A stretch of DNA of 64,000 nt from positions 62,001-126,000 of the forward strand of contig JAITGF010000003.1 of assembly GCA_031280795.1 (NCBI GenBank). Reading direction: 5' to 3'. Source of the stretch: Candidatus Ancillula prorhinotermitis. Its GTDB lineage: Bacteria; Actinomycetota; Actinomycetes; Actinomycetales; Bifidobacteriaceae. Positions 46,846 to 54,739 of the stretch are shown here, piece by piece (position 1 is the first letter of the stretch; every line of letters starts with the position of its first letter). A program made the translations under genes and the position numbers. Below the pieces are notes generated by a model. That model was given only the letters and a program-made list of their open reading frames with translations, ran no database searches and was not told where the DNA came from.

Positions 46846-47466
46846 TCATGATTCGAACCTCTTTAGTGTTGCCTTCGCGACATCTAGTGGCATGTTCTTG
46901 GTGTAGAAGGCTTGGAAGTCTTGAGGGGGGATGTCTTCGGAAGATTTGGGTTTCTTCTGGTACTTTTTGGGGATGAAGTTTGATGGGAGGTGCGCTAAGG
47001 CGTGCTCAGAGTTCACATGTGCTTTGCCAGTTTGGATTAGCTCAAATAAATCAAGCTCCCCGATTAGGGCGTCTTCAGCGGCGTCCGTCAAATTGCCAAG
47101 CACCAAAGTTGGCACCAACTCTTTTTGGAACTTCCCATCATGATATAAAGCCGTCTCAATCTTACCCATTTTGAACTGGGCAAGCACCGCATCGAGACCC
47201 TTTACGCTAGTTGTCAAGCGCTTGACAGTCTCTTCAGGTGAAACATCTTTAGTGAGATGCAAAAATGCCACCGTTCCAAAAACACCACTAGGCATTATCA
47301 CAGCTTCAATATCATTCACCACGCAAAATGCCGCCATAATGCCCATGTCAGACACAGATGTTACAATCGCTGCAACTTTGGCGCGCGCCTCGTTTTCCTC
47401 ACCAAGCTTTTTTAAGTCGTCTGGTAAGTCAAAATCGAGGTATGATATGTCTTCTCTAGTGCCTAT
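46846..47466 (-). CDS. Conserved-looking protein of unknown function downstream of hisB (non-canonical start likely)
   Basis: From the GTG at 47355 it would be 169 residues, but that codon has no ribosome-binding site and the frame is open well upstream with plausible protein ([20 protein letters not shown]). An ATA at 47466 overlaps the hisB TAG (ATAG) and lies 4 nt after AAAGGGG, giving 206 residues; that start is used here. Visible segments are [47 protein letters not shown] and a C-terminal basic part. No signal peptide or membrane segment. Function not recognised; position suggests co-expression with hisB. Confidence 0.65.
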   Translation of the reverse strand: MGTREDISYLDFDLPDDLKKLGEENEARAKVAAIVTSVSDMGIMAAFCVVNDIEAVIMPSGVFGTVAFLHLTKDVSPEETVKRLTTSVKGLDAVLAQFKMGKIETALYHDGKFQKELVPTLVLGNLTDAAEDALIGELDLFELIQTGKAHVNSEHALAHLPSNFIPKKYQKKPKSSEDIPPQDFQAFYTKNMPLDVAKATLKRFES

Positions 47467-48062
47467 ATAACCCCTTTCGTTGATGGGATCTGCTCCTTCG
47501 CTCGTGCGTCGAGTGAAATGGCTTGGCGAAGCGCCTTGGCAAAGGCTTTTACTTCAGTTTCGGCAATATGATGTGGGTCGCGCCCACGGAGCACGTCAAT
47601 ATGCACGCAGATTCCAGCGTTGAAGCAGATTGACTCAAAAAGGTGACGCATCATCGACCCCGTGAAATGACCAGCGATCAAGTGGAGCTCAAACCCCGCC
47701 GGCTCACCTTCGTGCACTAAATACGGGCGCCCGGAAATATCAACTACTGCCCGAGTTAGCGCTTCATCAAGCGGGCAAAAGGCACTTCCAAAACGGCTGA
47801 TGCCACGCTTCTCGCCTAAGGCCTCCTTGAGTGCAAGACCAAGCGTTATAGCAATATCTTCGGCGGTGTGGTGGATGTCAATGTCCGTATCTCCACTAGC
47901 TTCGATTTCGAGGTCAATCAGGGAGTGCTTGGCTAAAGCTGTGAGTAAATGGTCTAAAAACGGTACAGACGTGTTAACTTTAGAATCGCCTTTGCCATCT
48001 AGATTTAAGGACAGCGAAACTTTTGACTCCAAAGTCTCCCGTACAATTGATGCAGTTCTCAT
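47463..48062 (-). CDS. hisB: Imidazoleglycerol-phosphate dehydratase
   Basis: 199 residues from the ATG at 48062; the upstream in-frame ATG lies in the promoter. [69 protein letters not shown] (metal-binding His and Glu) are present. It performs the sixth step of histidine synthesis. Leaderless: TATAAT ends 6 nt before the ATG. It is the only his gene in the window. Confidence 0.96.
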   Translation of the reverse strand: MRTASIVRETLESKVSLSLNLDGKGDSKVNTSVPFLDHLLTALAKHSLIDLEIEASGDTDIDIHHTAEDIAITLGLALKEALGEKRGISRFGSAFCPLDEALTRAVVDISGRPYLVHEGEPAGFELHLIAGHFTGSMMRHLFESICFNAGICVHIDVLRGRDPHHIAETEVKAFAKALRQAISLDARAKEQIPSTKGVI

Positions 48063-48068
48063 ATTTAC

Positions 48069-48074
48069 ATTATA
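48069..48074 (-). promoter_or_regulatory. -10 box of hisB (leaderless)
   Basis: TATAAT (preceded by AGTG) on the minus strand, 6 nt before the hisB ATG, overlapping the 3' end of trmD. Confidence 0.6.
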
Positions 48075-48762
48075 CACTATTTGTACGCTGTGCGCTTTGC
48101 CCTCTTCGCCAGTCAGATATTGCTTTGTGATTGCCCGACAAAAGCACTTCGGGCACGCTTAGCCCCCGAAAGTCAGCTGGGCGAGTGTAGTTCGGGTATT
48201 CCAATAATGCTACGCCATCTTCGCTAAGTTCATGCGACTCTTCCACGAGTGAATCAGGATTACCAACTACTCCGGGGATTAGCCGCGAAATTGCTTCGAC
48301 CATCACTAAAACTGCCACTTCACCACCGTTGAGCACATAATCCCCAATTGATACCTCAAAAACGCGCCCCGCTCCCAGAGACGCTCGATAGTACTCCACT
48401 ACACGAGCATCGTAGCCCTCGAAACGCCCGCAGATGAAGACAAGATGTTTGAATTCATCGCCTTTTAGCTGGTGGGCAAGCGGTTGGGTAAACTTAATGC
48501 CAGCTGGCGAGGTGAATATCAGTACTGCATCATCATCGAGCACAGAATCAATAGCAGAACTCAAAACGTCGGGCTTAATCACCATGCCTGCACCACCACC
48601 ATACGGAGTATCATCTACACTATGATGCGGTGGGGCGGCAAAATCACGTAGCTTAACAGTATTAACTTCAAGCACACCATTTTCAATTGCGCGACCAATT
48701 AGCGATAACTTCAGTGGTTCAAAATACTCTGGAAAAATCGTGATAATATCAATTCGCTTCAT
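48070..48762 (-). CDS. trmD: tRNA (guanine-N1-)-methyltransferase
   Basis: 230 residues from the ATG at 48762 with AAAGGTG upstream. [71 protein letters not shown] and [20 protein letters not shown] are diagnostic of this trefoil-knot enzyme, which methylates G37 of tRNAs. Last gene of the rpsP-khpA-rimM-trmD operon; rplS, often next, is absent. Confidence 0.96.
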   Translation of the reverse strand: MKRIDIITIFPEYFEPLKLSLIGRAIENGVLEVNTVKLRDFAAPPHHSVDDTPYGGGAGMVIKPDVLSSAIDSVLDDDAVLIFTSPAGIKFTQPLAHQLKGDEFKHLVFICGRFEGYDARVVEYYRASLGAGRVFEVSIGDYVLNGGEVAVLVMVEAISRLIPGVVGNPDSLVEESHELSEDGVALLEYPNYTRPADFRGLSVPEVLLSGNHKAISDWRRGQSAQRTNSV

Positions 48763-48772
48763 TGCACACCTT

Positions 48773-49303
48773 TTATTTCGCATCTGCTTCGATGTTAAGT
48801 AGACCTGGGGGCGGGGTCAGAGTCAAACGTGAGTTGTTTATATCAACTTCGGGGACGATCTGCTCAACAAACGGCACTAGCACCTTTGCGCCTTCAAGGA
48901 GCTCAATTTCGAGCAGGTCTTGGGCACTACCAGGTATCACAGCTGAAACTTTACCTACTTGATTGTCTCCGACATACGCATTCAACCCCACTAATTCGGC
49001 AAAATGATACGAACCGTCTTCTTCACCGGCGGTTACATCAGCGTACAACTCTCTGCCACGTAAGCTTTCAGCGTCTTCGCGACTTTCCACACCTTCAAAC
49101 TTGACAATCAGCGACTCCTTATGCCAGCGCGCGTTAGCTAGAGTTAAAGTATCTTGACTCAAAGTCGTGGAAATTGAAGCTGTTGAGACTTCAAATATCT
49201 CGCCTACCGCAAAGCGTAAATCTGGTCGGTCAGTCGTCACCCTTAGGCGGACTTCACCCTTTAGGCCGACGGCAGCGCCAATAATACCAACGCGTAGCTT
49301 CAA
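48773..49303 (-). CDS. rimM: Ribosome maturation factor RimM
   Basis: 176 residues. An N-terminal RimM barrel (RVGIIGAAVGLKGEVRLRVTT, VKFEGVESREDAESLRGREL) and a C-terminal PRC-barrel (YHFAELVGLNAYVGDNQVG, VLVPFVEQIVPEVDINN) are seen. It assists 30S head assembly. The start is a TTG without a Shine-Dalgarno, 22 nt after khpA. Confidence 0.94.
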   Translation of the reverse strand: MKLRVGIIGAAVGLKGEVRLRVTTDRPDLRFAVGEIFEVSTASISTTLSQDTLTLANARWHKESLIVKFEGVESREDAESLRGRELYADVTAGEEDGSYHFAELVGLNAYVGDNQVGKVSAVIPGSAQDLLEIELLEGAKVLVPFVEQIVPEVDINNSRLTLTPPPGLLNIEADAK

Positions 49304-49326
49304 ACTAGTTAAGTTTGCAGATGTGC

Positions 49327-49566
49327 TTATCTACCGTATTTGTCTGCTACATCGACGCGCACATTGTTTCCACCAGAAAGTGCTGATACAACGATACGCA
49401 AAGCGTTGATAGTCCTACCGCCACGCCCGATAACTTTGCCCACATCTTCGGGGTTGGTACGTACCACAAGCATGACGCCACGGATGGTATTCTTCTGCGT
49501 GATGTGCACATCGCCTGGAAATGACACAACCCCGCGCACTAAGTGCTCTAAAGCTTCTTGTAACAT
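49327..49566 (-). CDS. khpA: KH-domain RNA-binding protein KhpA
   Basis: 79 residues. A single KH domain with the GxxG loop in DVGKVIGRGGRTINALRIVV. KhpA/YlqC proteins bind RNA and, with KhpB, influence cell size and division in Gram-positives. Its ATG overlaps the rpsP TAA (TAATG). Confidence 0.93.
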   Translation of the reverse strand: MLQEALEHLVRGVVSFPGDVHITQKNTIRGVMLVVRTNPEDVGKVIGRGGRTINALRIVVSALSGGNNVRVDVADKYGR

Positions 49567-50156
49567 TATGCAGCATCTCCTTCGGTGGTGGTATCAGCTG
49601 ACTCTTCAGCAGGTGCATCAGTTGCAGATTCCTCAGATGGAGTCGCCTCGTCAGCTGGAGCATCTGCAGGCGCTTCTTCGGTAGTGGCTTCCTCGGCACT
49701 GGCAGCAGCTTCAGCCTCTTTAGCAGCTTTTGCATCTTCTTCAGCCTTGCGCGCTTCTTCCACAGCTTTCGCCTTGGCTTCTTCATTTGCCTTCGCTTTA
49801 GCTTGCTTCAACTTTTCAGCCTCATCGGCTGCTTTAGCAATCTTTTCTTCTGGTGTCAATTTCGCAGGCTGCGGCTTTACAGTGCTCTTCGCATTCGGGT
49901 CACCTTTGAACTTGCCCCAATCGCCGGTGAGTTCAAGCAGGCGTTGCACAGTCTGGGTTGGTTGAGCCCCTACGCTTAACCAGTACTGGGCACGTTCCGA
50001 ATTAATCTCGATCACTGAAGGCTCGCGCGTTGGGTGGTAGAGCCCGATTTCTTCCACTGCTTTACCGTCGCGGGCTTTACGTGAATCCATAATCACCACG
50101 CGATAAAAGGGCGCACGCTTCTTGCCAAAACGCTTCAAACGCATCTTAGTTGCCAT
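49566..50156 (-). CDS. rpsP: 30S ribosomal protein S16 with long acidic C-terminal tail
   Basis: 196 residues from the ATG at 50156 (AAGGAG upstream). The S16 core is the first 85 residues or so ([40 protein letters not shown]). The remaining 110 are Ala/Glu/Lys/Thr-rich: first a highly charged helix ([19 protein letters not shown]), then an acidic low-complexity end. Such tails occur in actinobacterial S16 but this one is long. First gene of the rpsP-khpA-rimM-trmD operon. Confidence 0.95.
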   Translation of the reverse strand: MATKMRLKRFGKKRAPFYRVVIMDSRKARDGKAVEEIGLYHPTREPSVIEINSERAQYWLSVGAQPTQTVQRLLELTGDWGKFKGDPNAKSTVKPQPAKLTPEEKIAKAADEAEKLKQAKAKANEEAKAKAVEEARKAEEDAKAAKEAEAAASAEEATTEEAPADAPADEATPSEESATDAPAEESADTTTEGDAA

Positions 50157-50297
50157 ATTTATATCTCCTTGATATTGCATGCGATCTGAGCCGCGCTTCC
50201 GCAGGAGTTGCGAATGCGGGCAAGGCGCACGACTATGTGAAACCACAAAAGTAGCTTAGACTAAAGTGAATTGCACACTATTTACAATTACCTTATC

Positions 50298-50326
50298 ATT
50301 ATACCACACCGTAGCGTAGTTGTCAA
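50298..50326 (-). promoter_or_regulatory. Consensus promoter of the rpsP operon
   Basis: Perfect TTGACA, 17-bp spacer ending TGTGG, TATAAT on the minus strand. The 5' leader is about 135 nt; it could hold autoregulatory structure, but none was recognised. Confidence 0.85.
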
Positions 50327-50329
50327 ATC

Positions 50330-50352
50330 AAAAAATTCCCAAAAATGCGGGA
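50330..50352 (-). terminator. Weak intrinsic terminator after gluD
   Basis: TCCC...GGGA hairpin followed by a run of six Ts on the minus strand, about 25 nt after the gluD stop and just upstream of the rpsP promoter. Confidence 0.5.
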
Positions 50353-50376
50353 TATTCGGATGTGCCTAAATGTCGT

Positions 50377-51036
50377 TTATGTTCGGATGCGTTTTTGAAG
50401 ATATCCACTGAGCAGTGATAGCGGCCAGCAGGCGATAAAATACAGTACGAAGATGAGTCCATAGACCCCAATTGATGCGGTTGGGAAGGCGATACGGTTA
50501 AAGTCGACTATCTGCTGCCCGACTTTTAAAACTTCTACAACGCCGATAAGAGGTACGATTGAAGTAGTTTTGATAATACGCGTGATTAAATTTATCGAAA
50601 CTGGCACTAATGAGCGCACAGTGGCAGGAAGTATGATGAACCACCCGAGTTGAAGGCGATTTAAGCCAAGGGCGTTCCCCGCTTCAGTATATGCTTTGGG
50701 GACGTTTTGGATTGCTCCGCGCACTAAATCCCCCATTTCTGCCGAGCCCCAGAGTGTGAAGACGATGATTGAAGCCGTGTCCGCACTAATTGAACTTGAG
50801 AGCTCGTAGTAGAGAATGAAGAGTAATACAAGCTGAGGCATTATGCGGAAAAACTCAAGATATCCGCGCGACAAAGCCTTGATAAGGCGATTCTTTGAAC
50901 GCAAAATAAATCCGAAGATGATACCGAAAAGCACTGATAACGCTGAAGATACGGCGGCAATATATAGCGTCACACCAAGACCTTGCATTAAACGAGCGAA
51001 ATTTTGCCCTTGGAAAAGTATATCAAGTGGATTCAA
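50377..51036 (-). CDS. Amino acid ABC transporter permease (GluD-like)
   Basis: 219 residues, about five membrane segments, His/Glu/Gln/Arg/opine-type permease. The EAA loop that contacts the ATPase is EAGNALGLNRLQLGWFIILPATVRSLVP. TTG start overlapping the gluC TGA, with GGTGG as ribosome-binding site. It pairs with GluC for polar amino acid import. No ATPase gene follows. Confidence 0.93.
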   Translation of the reverse strand: MNPLDILFQGQNFARLMQGLGVTLYIAAVSSALSVLFGIIFGFILRSKNRLIKALSRGYLEFFRIMPQLVLLFILYYELSSSISADTASIIVFTLWGSAEMGDLVRGAIQNVPKAYTEAGNALGLNRLQLGWFIILPATVRSLVPVSINLITRIIKTTSIVPLIGVVEVLKVGQQIVDFNRIAFPTASIGVYGLIFVLYFIACWPLSLLSGYLQKRIRT

Positions 51037-51707
51037 GCTACACCACCTTTGTTAGCAATGTTAGTTTTCTGGACATATTTGTGCAAAACGTAATACAGCA
51101 CAACAAATGGAGTAAGAATCACTGCGTACGAAACTACGAGTAACAATAGCGATTCATTCGTGTCATACGTGGAGCCGATAACGCCTTTAGCGACTGCCAT
51201 TAAGTCAAGTACTGCAATCGCCGAGAAAACTGAAGTCTCTTTGATTAGGAACACCAAGTTGGCAAAAATACCCGGAAGCGCCATTTTTACGCCTTGGGGG
51301 GCGATTAGTATGCTCAAGACCTGCCATCGATTCAGCCCCAAAGCTCTGGCACCTTCAATTTCCCCACATGATATTTCACTGATTCCCGAGGCAAGTGCAG
51401 CTGACATATATGAGCCACCTAAGAATATCAAGCCGACGATTGCACAAGTTTCAGCCGATATGACCACACCTATCTTGGGCAATGCGTAAAAGAGAAAGAA
51501 AAGCTGTACAATCAGCGGCGTATTGCGGGAAAGCTCAAAGTAGAGCTTGAAAAAAGCTTTTAGGCCTGGTACCTTATAGTATTTCACTAGCTCGACGACA
51601 CCACCTAGCAGAAGTGAGCCCAAAACTCCAAAAAGCCCCAAGCGCAAAGTCAACCCTGCAGCTTCGATGAACTGCGGAGTTAACTTTACAACTATGTCGA
51701 AGTCGAT
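51033..51707 (-). CDS. Amino acid ABC transporter permease (GluC-like), probable AUC start
   Basis: 224 residues if begun at the ATC (51707-51705), 206 if begun at the TTG at 51653. The extra part, DFDIVVKLTPQFIEAAG before LTLRLGLFGVLG, is what homologous permeases have ahead of their first TL motif. The ATC overlaps the gluB TAA as TAATC, mimicking the common TAATG coupling, and lies 9 nt after AAGGTGG. No ATG, GTG or TTG exists between the preceding in-frame stop and 51653. The EAA loop IEGARALGLNRWQVLSILIAPQG is present. Confidence 0.9.
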   Translation of the reverse strand: MDFDIVVKLTPQFIEAAGLTLRLGLFGVLGSLLLGGVVELVKYYKVPGLKAFFKLYFELSRNTPLIVQLFFLFYALPKIGVVISAETCAIVGLIFLGGSYMSAALASGISEISCGEIEGARALGLNRWQVLSILIAPQGVKMALPGIFANLVFLIKETSVFSAIAVLDLMAVAKGVIGSTYDTNESLLLLVVSYAVILTPFVVLYYVLHKYVQKTNIANKGGVA

Positions 51708-52573
51708 TAGATTTCGCCACCTTCAACGACTAGCTCATCTTCGAATTCTTCTCCGTAGACGCTAGAAAGTGTAGCATCGTAGTCGGCATGAAAGAATTGC
51801 TCTTGGCCAAGCTTCTTGATTTCATCATTCAGCCAGTTCAACAAATCAGTATTACCTTTGGTGACAGCGGCAGCGATTGTGTCGGCATCGCCAACGTTAG
51901 CCACACGGGGGTCAACGATAAAGCCATCGTTATTCTTAGCATAAGCAATAGCTTCAGTGTTGTCCGTGATCCAAGCTCCACCACGACCATCGAGTAAAGC
52001 GTTTTGAGCATCGTTATATTGCTCGAACTTTTGCACGGGAAGGTTAGGGTAAGTCTTATCGATAAAGGTTTCAGCTGTAGTTCCACGTACTACGATCAGC
52101 GGCTTGTTTGTCTGGTCGGTATAGTTTTCCAAAGAGGAAACTGGTGTATCTTCGGGCGAAACCACTCCTAACGCCACCTTCATGTAGGGAAGCGTGAAGT
52201 CGACCTTTTCAGCTCGCTCATCAGTCACTGTGAAGTTTGCCAGAACGATATCAACACGTTTCGACTCAGCTGAAGAAACCCTTGCGGCTGCCTCTGTGGG
52301 TACATATTCCACCTTGACGCCCAAGTCTTCTGCGATACGCTCAGCAAAGAAAACGTCATACCCAGCGTAGTTGCCATCTGCATCAACGTACCCAAACGGA
52401 GCTTTATCGGAAAACACGCCTATTTTTACAGTGCCAGAGTCTTTAATCTGCTGCACAGTACGCCCATTTTCTCCAACTGCGTTATTTTCACTTTCTCCAC
52501 AAGAGGCTAGAAGCGGGGTTGCTACCAATGCAATTGCAAAGAACAGTGCTAGTCTAGTTATTATTTTTTTCAT
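51707..52573 (-). CDS. Glutamate-type amino acid ABC transporter substrate-binding lipoprotein (GluB-like)
   Basis: 288 residues from the ATG at 52573 (GAAAGGA upstream). Lipoprotein signal with lipobox LLASC (Cys25), then family 3 solute-binding domains: VKIGVFSDKAPFGYVDADG, GYDVFFAERIAEDLGVKVEYVP, VDIVLANFTVTDERAEKVDFTLPY. It captures Glu/Asp/Gln-like substrates and hands them to GluC/GluD. The promoter TATAAT is at 52598-52603. Confidence 0.93.
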   Translation of the reverse strand: MKKIITRLALFFAIALVATPLLASCGESENNAVGENGRTVQQIKDSGTVKIGVFSDKAPFGYVDADGNYAGYDVFFAERIAEDLGVKVEYVPTEAAARVSSAESKRVDIVLANFTVTDERAEKVDFTLPYMKVALGVVSPEDTPVSSLENYTDQTNKPLIVVRGTTAETFIDKTYPNLPVQKFEQYNDAQNALLDGRGGAWITDNTEAIAYAKNNDGFIVDPRVANVGDADTIAAAVTKGNTDLLNWLNDEIKKLGQEQFFHADYDATLSSVYGEEFEDELVVEGGEI

Positions 52574-52597
52574 ATATATCCTTTCGATTACAATACA

Positions 52598-52603
52598 ATT
52601 ATA
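52598..52603 (-). promoter_or_regulatory. -10 box of the gluBCD operon
   Basis: TATAAT on the minus strand preceded by GCTG, about 25 nt before the gluB ATG; no good -35 seen. Confidence 0.5.
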
Positions 52604-52643
52604 CAGCATATAAGTAGCTTTAAAGTCCGTTTTTGGGGAAAAC

Positions 52644-52713
52644 TACACAAAATAAGTGTATTTTATGTATGAAAATCAGTATAAACTACACAAAATAACG
52701 CTATTTTATGTAG
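52644..52713. terminator. Pair of palindromic terminator-like elements after dnaG
   Basis: TACACAAAATA/TATTTTATGTA (52644-52669, one mismatch) and CTACACAAAATA/TATTTTATGTAG (52686-52713, one mismatch), each with a 4-nt loop. They repeat the doublet found after nifJ and lie between the dnaG stop and the gluB promoter. Confidence 0.65.
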
Positions 52714-52744
52714 TACCATGCAGAAAATTCACTTTACGGCCTTA

Positions 52745-54709
52745 TTACGCGCTCAACTTGATTATATCGTTATAGGTTGATTCGTACTCTGGCGAGCTCT
52801 TGTCTAACGTGGCAAGTTTAGCACGAAGTTCGCTTGATTGGCGAGATTTAGCTTGCGATAAAACCCGATCAATAAGGTCACTAGTATATTTACCGATTTC
52901 CCTTTCATTAGCTACAGGCAGAGCAATCGTGGAAAGCTTACTGAGCGACGCCTTAGCCTTTTGGTTCATATCTTCCGCAATCATTGCCAACCATGCAGAC
53001 CCAGACATTACTGTGCCCACATCAATACCCCCGAGGTCGACAATCTTTTCAAAGACACTTCTTAAAAGCGGGTGTTTGAAGTTGGTTACATCAAGCTCTA
53101 AGAATGCATCGGGGTCGAGTAGGTTTGGGTACTGCAACGCTGCTGCAATCAAATTCATCTCCACTTGCACTTCGATGTCTGTCTTTGGCTTTCGCGGGCG
53201 GGCAACGTGAGGGTCACTTTCGGGGTGGCCTTCTTGCGGGATATGCTCTTGGGGGGTGTATTCCTGATGGTCACGCATTGCGCGCAAGGTTGGTATACTT
53301 GATGTGGTGTTAAACTGATCTGGATTCATGCTCTTCACCTTACTTGCAGCAGATGCCACCTCCCTCTGAGTTGTGCTTATATCTAGAGCGACCCAGCCGC
53401 TTAGAAGTCGAGCATATTCGGGGCGAAGTGCAATATCGCGAATGCCGGCGACGATCGGTGCCGCTGCCCTTAAAGCTCCTACCCTACCTTCTGGAGAGGA
53501 GATGTCGAAGTTGGATACTATAGTTTTAATGATGAACTCAAACATTGGTGTCGGGTTTTCCACCAAGTTCCTAAGGGCAAGGTCGCCTTTTTGGGCGCGC
53601 AAATCACAAGGGTCTAGACCGTCGGGCACGATTGCTACATATGTCTGAGTGATGAAATTCTGGTCTTCATTAAAGGCTTTGATGGCAGCTTTTAAGCCTG
53701 CTTCGTCACCGTCGAAAGTGAAGATTATCTTACCTGGCTGATGTAAGTTGGCGATTCCAGACATAATCATGTTTGAAGCATCCATGTCCCCCATTAAGCG
53801 TCGCACGATTTGGGCATGCTCAGAGCCGAAGACAGTGCCGCAACTCGCTACGGCAGTATCTACCCCAGCTAAATGCATTGCCATCACGTCGGTGTAGCCT
53901 TCGACTATCACCACTTGGCGTTTTTGGGCGATTGGTTTGCGGGCTAGGTCGATACCGTAGAGCACTTTGGACTTCTTGTACACCCTAGTTTCAGAGGTGT
54001 TCAAATACTTCGCATCGAAGAAGTCGTCGTCATAAAGCTTTCGTGCGCCGAACCCAAGCACATCAGAATTCACATCGCGGATCGGCCAGATGACGCGCCC
54101 TTGGAAGCGATCGAAAAGCCCGGAGCTGGTGTTTGAAACCAAGCCAGCTGCCTCTAGGACCGCACGTGAGAAACCCTTTTCACTCAAGTGTCGCACCAGA
54201 TTATCGCGACCGCGTGGCGCATAACCAACACCGAATTTTTCACAATCAGCTTGCTCAAACTGGCGTTCGATCATCATTTTGCGTGCCGCCCCCGCTTCTT
54301 TTGACTGCAGGTTTTTGGCGAAAAATTCAGCGGCAACGTTATTTGCATCAATTATCTGACTGCGCTTAATGATATCGTTTTGGCCTTTTCCGCGCGAAGA
54401 AGATGACTCCTTCCAGTTGATGGAAATGCCTGCTTTTGCAGCCACGTACTCAAGTGCCTCAGGAAAGTCGACCCCATTAATCTTCATCACGAACGCAAAG
54501 ACATCCCCACTTTCACCACACCCGAAGCAGTGAAATGTACCCATCGACTCGCGGACTGTGAATGAAGGAGTTTTTTCGTCATGAAAAGGGCATAACCCCT
54601 TTTTGGATCCAACTCCAGCCGAGCGTAACTCAACGAAAGCGGAGACTACATCCGAGATCGAAGCATGATCGCGGACCCTCTCAATTTCCTCCTTAGGGGC
54701 TATCTTTAT
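52745..54709 (-). CDS. dnaG: DNA primase (probable leaderless AUA start)
   Basis: 654 residues if begun at the ATA at 54709. The frame carries the primase N-terminus (PKEEIERVRDHASISDVVSA), the complete CHC2 zinc finger (LCPFHDEKTPSFTV, FHCFGCGESGDVF), TOPRIM (VVIVEGYTDVMAMHLAG near 268, FTFDGDEAGLKAA) and a DnaB-binding end. The first ATG (54544) would cut off half the zinc finger. No ATG, GTG or TTG occurs between the in-frame stop at 54722 and that ATG. ATA codons lie at 54715, 54709 and 54703; the one at 54709 is 6 nt from TATAAT, the spacing of the leaderless genes here. A Pro/Glu/His-rich linker with PQE repeats sits near residue 475. Confidence 0.93.
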   Translation of the reverse strand: MKIAPKEEIERVRDHASISDVVSAFVELRSAGVGSKKGLCPFHDEKTPSFTVRESMGTFHCFGCGESGDVFAFVMKINGVDFPEALEYVAAKAGISINWKESSSSRGKGQNDIIKRSQIIDANNVAAEFFAKNLQSKEAGAARKMMIERQFEQADCEKFGVGYAPRGRDNLVRHLSEKGFSRAVLEAAGLVSNTSSGLFDRFQGRVIWPIRDVNSDVLGFGARKLYDDDFFDAKYLNTSETRVYKKSKVLYGIDLARKPIAQKRQVVIVEGYTDVMAMHLAGVDTAVASCGTVFGSEHAQIVRRLMGDMDASNMIMSGIANLHQPGKIIFTFDGDEAGLKAAIKAFNEDQNFITQTYVAIVPDGLDPCDLRAQKGDLALRNLVENPTPMFEFIIKTIVSNFDISSPEGRVGALRAAAPIVAGIRDIALRPEYARLLSGWVALDISTTQREVASAASKVKSMNPDQFNTTSSIPTLRAMRDHQEYTPQEHIPQEGHPESDPHVARPRKPKTDIEVQVEMNLIAAALQYPNLLDPDAFLELDVTNFKHPLLRSVFEKIVDLGGIDVGTVMSGSAWLAMIAEDMNQKAKASLSKLSTIALPVANEREIGKYTSDLIDRVLSQAKSRQSSELRAKLATLDKSSPEYESTYNDIIKLSA

Positions 54710-54715
54710 AGGTAT

Positions 54716-54726
54716 ATTATATCATG
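54716..54726 (-). promoter_or_regulatory. Leaderless promoter of dnaG
   Basis: CATGATATAAT extended -10 on the minus strand; 6 nt separate it from the ATA at 54709. Confidence 0.65.
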
Positions 54727-54739
54727 TTCTAACTTCGCG

